From NCBI GenBank assembly GCA_002432025.1, contig DJFE01000015.1, positions 29,476 to 93,475 of the forward strand: DNA of 64,000 nucleotides, given 5' to 3'. The notes under the pieces were generated by a model that was given only the letters and a program-made list of their open reading frames with translations, was not told the DNA's origin and searched no databases. Source of the DNA: Candidatus Avelusimicrobium stercoris (GTDB taxonomy: Bacteria > Elusimicrobiota > Elusimicrobia > Elusimicrobiales > Elusimicrobiaceae). The position numbers were made by a program, and so were the translations under genes. Within the stretch, counting starts at the first letter, position 1. Each line of letters begins with the position of its first letter. Of this stretch, positions 60,901-64,000 are shown in pieces.

Positions 60901-61188
60901 TCCGCTTGCCGGGTGTTGGCGTGCGAAATGCCTTTTTCGTATTTAGAGGAAAACGGCGAGGTGGAATCCGGCGTAATGGACGCCGTATTAACAGGGGCGG
61001 ATAACCGCGTGTGGATTGTGGATTACAAAACGGATAAAGTAAAACCGGGGCAGGAAAAGCAATTATTAGATAAAAAGTACCGCTTGCAGTTGGACGCTTA
61101 CCGCCGGGCGGCCGAAAAGATTTTTCCCGGGCGTTCGGTGCGGTGCAGCGCCGTTTTTGTGCGCACGTTTGCGGCGGTGGACTTATAA
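57958..61188 (+). CDS. addA: AddA-like helicase-nuclease subunit
   Basis: A 1076-aa UvrD-type helicase with C-terminal nuclease. Walker A EAGAGTGKTTLLIDRL (residues 21-36), the LTFTEKAAAEIKTR motif Ia, Walker B LFIDEFQDTDPVQ, motif III GDPKQSIYRFRGAD, motifs V-VI VLTVHKSKGLQFPVV and VLYVALTRAKEKL. Nuclease motif IVDYKTD (D1022, K1024) and the QLDAYRRAAE helix are near the C-terminus. Acts with AddB on DNA ends. No Chi site can be predicted from this window. Confidence 0.95.
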   Translation: MSFTEDRLQAQTRMGVNIVVEAGAGTGKTTLLIDRLCLAVLAQNTPVEKLVALTFTEKAAAEIKTRFVAKLQNLVAAVKKGTQDSTLSLLREYFPSVKPDELVKRAEAALSRLDRASIGTIHGFCADILKSFPLEAGLSPNAQIDAGQKAAQLFNARWNAFLDSELGVNAPRAAQWKQVLAEISLPDLKDFAAELCSGKIESYDYYAHQNLLASSCLEKAARAQEMAESFSAEVKKPRKVEKMLLWAAESLKRTAAFLKGETPAEPEGEYVKLSSNDQAKGWDDEAFDEACSLVDFAGKTTPEKQRLFLAAYDLVKDVTALIRQDYAREGLLSFDDLIVKTRNLLLQNPSVREQLKAKFDVLFIDEFQDTDPVQGELLLFLAEAKNTRAFRWQDVRLEPGKLYVVGDPKQSIYRFRGADITAYELFTDLILRQGGEKCFLQENFRSTPEIVETANSICSRAMIQQTAFQPAYVPIYTSKTVRNGAVQWVFVPAPEGKLPSADDFRDNQAECIADWISQNVGVLTLADGSKLQYKDIALLTRAATTATPYTEALRRRGIAFNVETDKKFYRKQEVSDFLNFLRAVSDPDDKISLAGVLRSPLFGFTDEELYQVAKRGELSLYVRPTDEKLSRAFAVLNKYARLAGRRGLKDFLTDILEDTFLPEACAASYEGERTLGNLKRLVGLADGYAADGPASLAQFLADVQTLLEEHPDRLGASTTDDALDAVSVLTVHKSKGLQFPVVILADMTKKDSSSSSDPVLHIFSWQYNMHGLRVGKICDVNLAFLEEEQKKHGKCEEVRVLYVALTRAKEKLLLVADARKGAVKAAAPFASAGLFPDEETLPKEVSDGELTVPVEYAAYEPPENFRYRHNEYAANPETAQNIKHWREVYEERLARYQKWISGDHLRAPSEMADPNLLTEEQRAGAELGTVCHRALELMLAQKQPPEQAVVSAAAQCAVPHRAGDARKVLLPFTTSPLFAELSACRVLACEMPFSYLEENGEVESGVMDAVLTGADNRVWIVDYKTDKVKPGQEKQLLDKKYRLQLDAYRRAAEKIFPGRSVRCSAVFVRTFAAVDL

Positions 61189-61223
61189 AAGTTACAATAT
61201 AAAAAATCAGAAGGAGGGGTAGT

Positions 61224-61517
61224 ATGTTTGATAAATTAGGACAATTAAAAGATTTGTGGAAACTTAAAAGCCAAATGGAAGAAATCAAAAAACGCTTGGA
61301 CAATATGGTAATCAAGGTGGACAGCCCGCGCCATTTGTTTGAGGTAACCATTTCCGGCTCGCAGGAAGTGAAGGAAGTGCGCGTGGACGCGCTGATTAAA
61401 AACTTTGGCGAGGCGGAAATCGCAGAGGATTTGAAGGCCGTTATCAATAAGGCCGTGCGCGATAGCCAAGGTATGGCCGCGCAGGCAATGGGCAGTTTCG
61501 GTATGCCGAAAGCATAA
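61224..61517 (+). CDS. YbaB/EbfC-family nucleoid-associated protein
   Basis: A 97-aa DNA-binding protein of the YbaB/EbfC family: an N-terminal helix with LKDLWKLKSQMEEIKKRL, a central antiparallel sheet (LFEVTISGSQEVKEVRVDALI), and a C-terminal helix ending MGSFGMPKA. It binds as a dimer. In many bacteria ybaB sits next to recR or dnaX; here it follows addA, again a recombination context. Confidence 0.88.
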   Translation: MFDKLGQLKDLWKLKSQMEEIKKRLDNMVIKVDSPRHLFEVTISGSQEVKEVRVDALIKNFGEAEIAEDLKAVINKAVRDSQGMAAQAMGSFGMPKA

Positions 61518-61539
61518 ACCTGCCGGGACCAAATATTTT

Positions 61540-62478
61540 ATGAAATACAACCGCTTGGGACGAACGGAGTTATTCCTTTCCGCTATGGGCCTGGGCGGTT
61601 GGTCTTTTGGCGGCGGGTTGGATTGGGGAAAAACGGACGAAAAAGACGTATTAAACACCATTTCCGCTGCGCTGGACGCAGGGATTAACTGGATGGATAC
61701 CGCGCCGATTTACGGGGAGAGTGAAGCCCTTATCGGCCGCGCCGTAAAAGGCCGCCGCCAGCAGGTATTGCTTGCAAGCAAATGCGGACTCGTCAAAAAC
61801 GGCTCTTGGACGGACCACGATTTGTCCCCGCAGACCCTTATCCGCCAACTGGAAACCTCGCTTTCCCGCTTGCAAACCGATTATTTGGACCTGTATCAAA
61901 TCCATTATTTAGACTCAAAAACACCCCTAGAAACAGTCTTGGAAACGCTAACTAAGTTACAATCGCAAGGCAAAATCCGCTATATCGGCGTGTGCAATTT
62001 TACGGCGGACGACTTGCGCCAAGCCTGCGGGCGGACTTCTGTCGCCAGCGTGCAAAACGAGTATTCTCTTTTGCACCCGCAAAAGGGCGAAGCGGTATTT
62101 TCCGCTTGCCGCGAACTGGGCGTTGGGTTTATCGGTTATGGCACCTTGTGCGGGGGAATATTAAGCGGCAAGTATAAGAAAGAGCCCAATTTCCGCCGCG
62201 CAGACGCCCGAAATTATTTTTATAAATGCTACCGCGGCCCGGCCTTTGAAGAGGCTTGCAAAACCGTTTTGCGCGTTAAAAATGTGGCCCAAGAATTGGG
62301 CGTTCCGCCCGGAGCGGTGGCGGCTGCGTGGGCGCTTGCCACCGGGGCTGTAAGCGTGCTCGTAGGGGCGCGTACGCCCGGACAAGTGCGCCAAAATGCG
62401 TTGGGGGCGGACCTGCCTTTATCCGCGCAACAATTATTATATTTGGAGGGAAAACCGTGTACCTGCCTGATGAAATAG
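61540..62478 (+). CDS. Aldo/keto reductase family oxidoreductase
   Basis: A 312-aa AKR TIM-barrel protein. The catalytic tetrad is D53, Y58, K81 and H122 (INWMDTAPIYGE, LLASKCG, LYQIHYLD). The substrate is unknown; related proteins act on small aldehydes or ketones using NADPH. Its end overlaps the radical SAM gene by 22 bp. Confidence 0.92.
   Translation: MKYNRLGRTELFLSAMGLGGWSFGGGLDWGKTDEKDVLNTISAALDAGINWMDTAPIYGESEALIGRAVKGRRQQVLLASKCGLVKNGSWTDHDLSPQTLIRQLETSLSRLQTDYLDLYQIHYLDSKTPLETVLETLTKLQSQGKIRYIGVCNFTADDLRQACGRTSVASVQNEYSLLHPQKGEAVFSACRELGVGFIGYGTLCGGILSGKYKKEPNFRRADARNYFYKCYRGPAFEEACKTVLRVKNVAQELGVPPGAVAAAWALATGAVSVLVGARTPGQVRQNALGADLPLSAQQLLYLEGKPCTCLMK
62445..62459 (+). promoter_or_regulatory. 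Ribosome site and GTG start of the radical SAM gene
   Basis: GGAGG (62445-62449) lies 7 nt before GTG 62457-62459, inside the end of the aldo-keto reductase gene. No ATG nearby in this frame gives a sensible start; the longer frame upstream is AKR sequence. Confidence 0.8.
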
Positions 62479-63761
62479 AAAAATATTTACTGGCTCTTTT
62501 GCCTGCCTTGGGCGTAAACAAACTGCGCGAACTTACGCGCCTTGTGTATGAAATTTGCAAAAGGGAAAAGGCGTCTATGCAAGCGGTTTTGCCCGTGCAA
62601 AAAAATCTCACCTTTGAAGTGGCCAAAAAACAGTTACTTGCGCGCCGCTATCCCGTCAATTTTAAAACTGCGCCCAAGAACCGCTTTTATTTGCCCAAGT
62701 TGGAATTAAACCCGGCCTTAAAGGCGGATTTAACCGAGCGGCCCTTTTATCCCAAAACCGTTTATATTGAAACTTCGGTGGCGGACAGCGAACTGGCCGC
62801 GCGGGTGCGGAGCGCTTTCCCCAAGGCTGAATTTAAGGAAACAGACGGCAAAACACAAGTGGGCAGCCCTAACTTTTCCAAACGCTTGGAAACCTTGCTC
62901 ATCCACCACGAAAAGTACGACTTTTTAAAGCCCTGCCCGTGCTCGTGCGCGGCGGCGGGGTGCGGATACAATTTAGTTAATTTGGGCTTCGGCTGCCGCT
63001 TTGAGTGCGAGTATTGTTTTTTGCAGCAGTACCAAAATTTGCACGCGGTACTACTACCTGCCAATGTGGAGAAATTTTTGGCCAAAATTGACGGAGCCAC
63101 TTTCCATAAAGGCCCGTTTGACCGCCCGCGTATCGGCAGTGGGGAGTTTACCGATTCCTTGGTATTTGACGATTTGACCCAATACTCCCAAAAGATTGTG
63201 CCGTTCTTCCGCGAGCGCCCGCATTTGCAGTTTGAATTTAAAACCAAAAGCGTAAACATCGGCGGGCTTTTGCAGGTGGGCGGATGTGAAAATGTGGTCG
63301 TTTCGTGGTCGGTCAATTCCGCTAAAATTACGGATTACGCCGAGCATTTTACCCCCAAATTGTCTGCCCGTTTGGCGGCGGCCAAGCAGGTGGCAAGTGC
63401 CGGGTACCGCTTGGGCTTTCACTTTGACCCGGTGGTTATTTACGACGGCTATCAAGCGGACTATGCCCGCACCGTGCAGGAAATGGCCGACACCTTGCCT
63501 AATGACAAGGTGGCTTGGATTAGCGTGGGAACGTTGCGGTTTAGCCGGGAACTTAAAAAAATGGTGGAAAACAGATTCCCGGACAACACGATTTTGGACG
63601 GGGAATTTTTGCTGGATTTTGACGGCAAAATGCGCTATGGGGACGGCCAGCGCGTGGAAGCGTACCGCTTTTTGGTGCCGCTTTTGCGCAAGGCATTTCC
63701 CAAGGCACACGTCTATTTGTGTATGGAAGACCCGCAAATTACCCGCGGCTTTTTGTTATAA
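62457..63761 (+). CDS. Spore photoproduct lyase-like radical SAM protein
   Basis: A 434-aa protein of the SPL family. The radical SAM [4Fe-4S] site is C180-x3-C184-x2-C187 (GCRFECEYCFLQQY), preceded by an extra Cys group C160, C162, C164 and C169. Conserved family stretches PRIGSGEFTDSL and FEFKTKSVNIGGLL follow, and later DPVVIYDGYQADY. True SplB repairs UV-induced thymine dimers in spores. No sporulation gene appears here, so it is likely a non-spore member of the family with an unknown DNA or nucleotide substrate. GTG start with a strong ribosome site. Confidence 0.87.
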   Translation: MYLPDEIEKYLLALLPALGVNKLRELTRLVYEICKREKASMQAVLPVQKNLTFEVAKKQLLARRYPVNFKTAPKNRFYLPKLELNPALKADLTERPFYPKTVYIETSVADSELAARVRSAFPKAEFKETDGKTQVGSPNFSKRLETLLIHHEKYDFLKPCPCSCAAAGCGYNLVNLGFGCRFECEYCFLQQYQNLHAVLLPANVEKFLAKIDGATFHKGPFDRPRIGSGEFTDSLVFDDLTQYSQKIVPFFRERPHLQFEFKTKSVNIGGLLQVGGCENVVVSWSVNSAKITDYAEHFTPKLSARLAAAKQVASAGYRLGFHFDPVVIYDGYQADYARTVQEMADTLPNDKVAWISVGTLRFSRELKKMVENRFPDNTILDGEFLLDFDGKMRYGDGQRVEAYRFLVPLLRKAFPKAHVYLCMEDPQITRGFLL

Positions 63762-63802
63762 TTAAACTGTTGTACAAAGTCTAGAAGACTAAAAAATTTA
63801 AT

Positions 63803-63984
63803 CTGTTTTTGGAACCGTATGCAGAATACGGTGAGCATTGCAAAATGCACATTCCGAGTCCAAAAACAGCCGATTTAGGCGCAAAATTGCCGGACTAATT
63901 ACCCGGCGGTTTTGTGCCGAGCGTTTATTGCCGCCTTCGGGTGGCAATAAACCGCGGCTGTTTGTATTTGGGTTACTCGGAATG
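63803..63984. repeat. Nested inverted repeats with competing pairings
   Basis: An 11-bp stem (63803-63813 / 63859-63869) encloses two hairpins (63814-63832 and 63835-63848). Next come a 16-bp stem (63878-63893 / 63903-63918, four G-U pairs if RNA) and a 12-bp stem with a TTCG loop (63924-63951). CATTCCGAGT (63850-63859) and AACAGCC (63865-63871) also pair with ACTCGGAATG (63975-63984) and GGCTGTT (63956-63962), using bases of the first stem. No convincing gene lies here; the element may extend past the window. Confidence 0.65.
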
Positions 63985-64000
63985 GGTATAAAGGCCAAAA

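Noticed and set aside
63798..63998. A 66-residue minus-strand open frame at the window end
   Set aside because: It is made of the inverted repeats described at 63803-63984 and shows no recognisable domain.

Overview
The window is a gene-dense stretch of a bacterial chromosome of roughly 50% GC, with no rRNA, no CRISPR array and no intact mobile element. It encodes a diderm. There is a near-complete early lipid A pathway (lpxD, lpxC, fabZ, lpxA, lpxI) next to bamA and a Skp-like chaperone. It also has a class A penicillin-binding protein, UppP, a heptosyltransferase-like GT9 enzyme, a TolC-family channel and several lipoproteins. A type IV prepilin, a Na+-pumping oxaloacetate decarboxylase with its own biotin ligase, and AddAB rather than RecBCD recombination suggest an anaerobe or fermenter. 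This set, together with the pilin style, fits a gut-type Elusimicrobiota (Elusimicrobium relatives). That placement is inference, not something the sequence proves.

Layout. 1-2545: a partial unknown protein, deoC and tpiA on the minus strand. 2546-3069: a non-coding stretch filled with palindromes. 3070-10437: one tightly packed minus-strand envelope operon, bamA-skp-lpxD-lpxC-fabZ-lpxA-lpxI, with most junctions overlapping by 4-8 bp. 10516-12076: rpmB, a TerC protein and tRNA-Thr, whose 3' end is duplicated 195 bp away as a perfect 28-bp direct repeat. 12157-15467: a secreted TldD/TldE-like protease pair on the plus strand. 15607-25531: mostly minus-strand envelope genes (TolC, patatin, TPR lipoprotein, HAMP protein, beta-barrel, lipoproteins, a PDZ-less trypsin-like protease and two unknown exported proteins), interrupted by greA.

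25656-28158: GH57 glycogen branching enzyme with a DUF4912 protein. 28279-33771: a small pilin-like protein, an EamA transporter and a plus-strand run of znuA-znuC-znuB-nth-GT9. 33836-37742: birA-oadG-oadA-oadB. 38090-38785: a type IV prepilin whose long leader is built from translated palindromic repeats. 38840-47132: pdxA, two parvulin-type foldases, mfd and PBP1A. 47245-53608: two-component pair, rsmD, a Cas4-like nuclease and proB-proA-proC. 53661-63761: uppP, sixA, addB-addA, ybaB, an aldo-keto reductase and a spore-photoproduct-lyase-like radical SAM protein. The last 240 bases hold an elaborate set of inverted repeats with mutually exclusive pairings.

The most unusual signal is a dispersed family of small hairpins: 8-bp stem, 9-nt loop, conserved flanks. 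There are four copies, at 2785, 15538, 37831 and 38232. Their stem sequences differ but remain perfectly complementary. One copy, together with two related palindromes, lies inside the coding sequence of the prepilin leader, where the only usable start codons force translation through all three hairpins.
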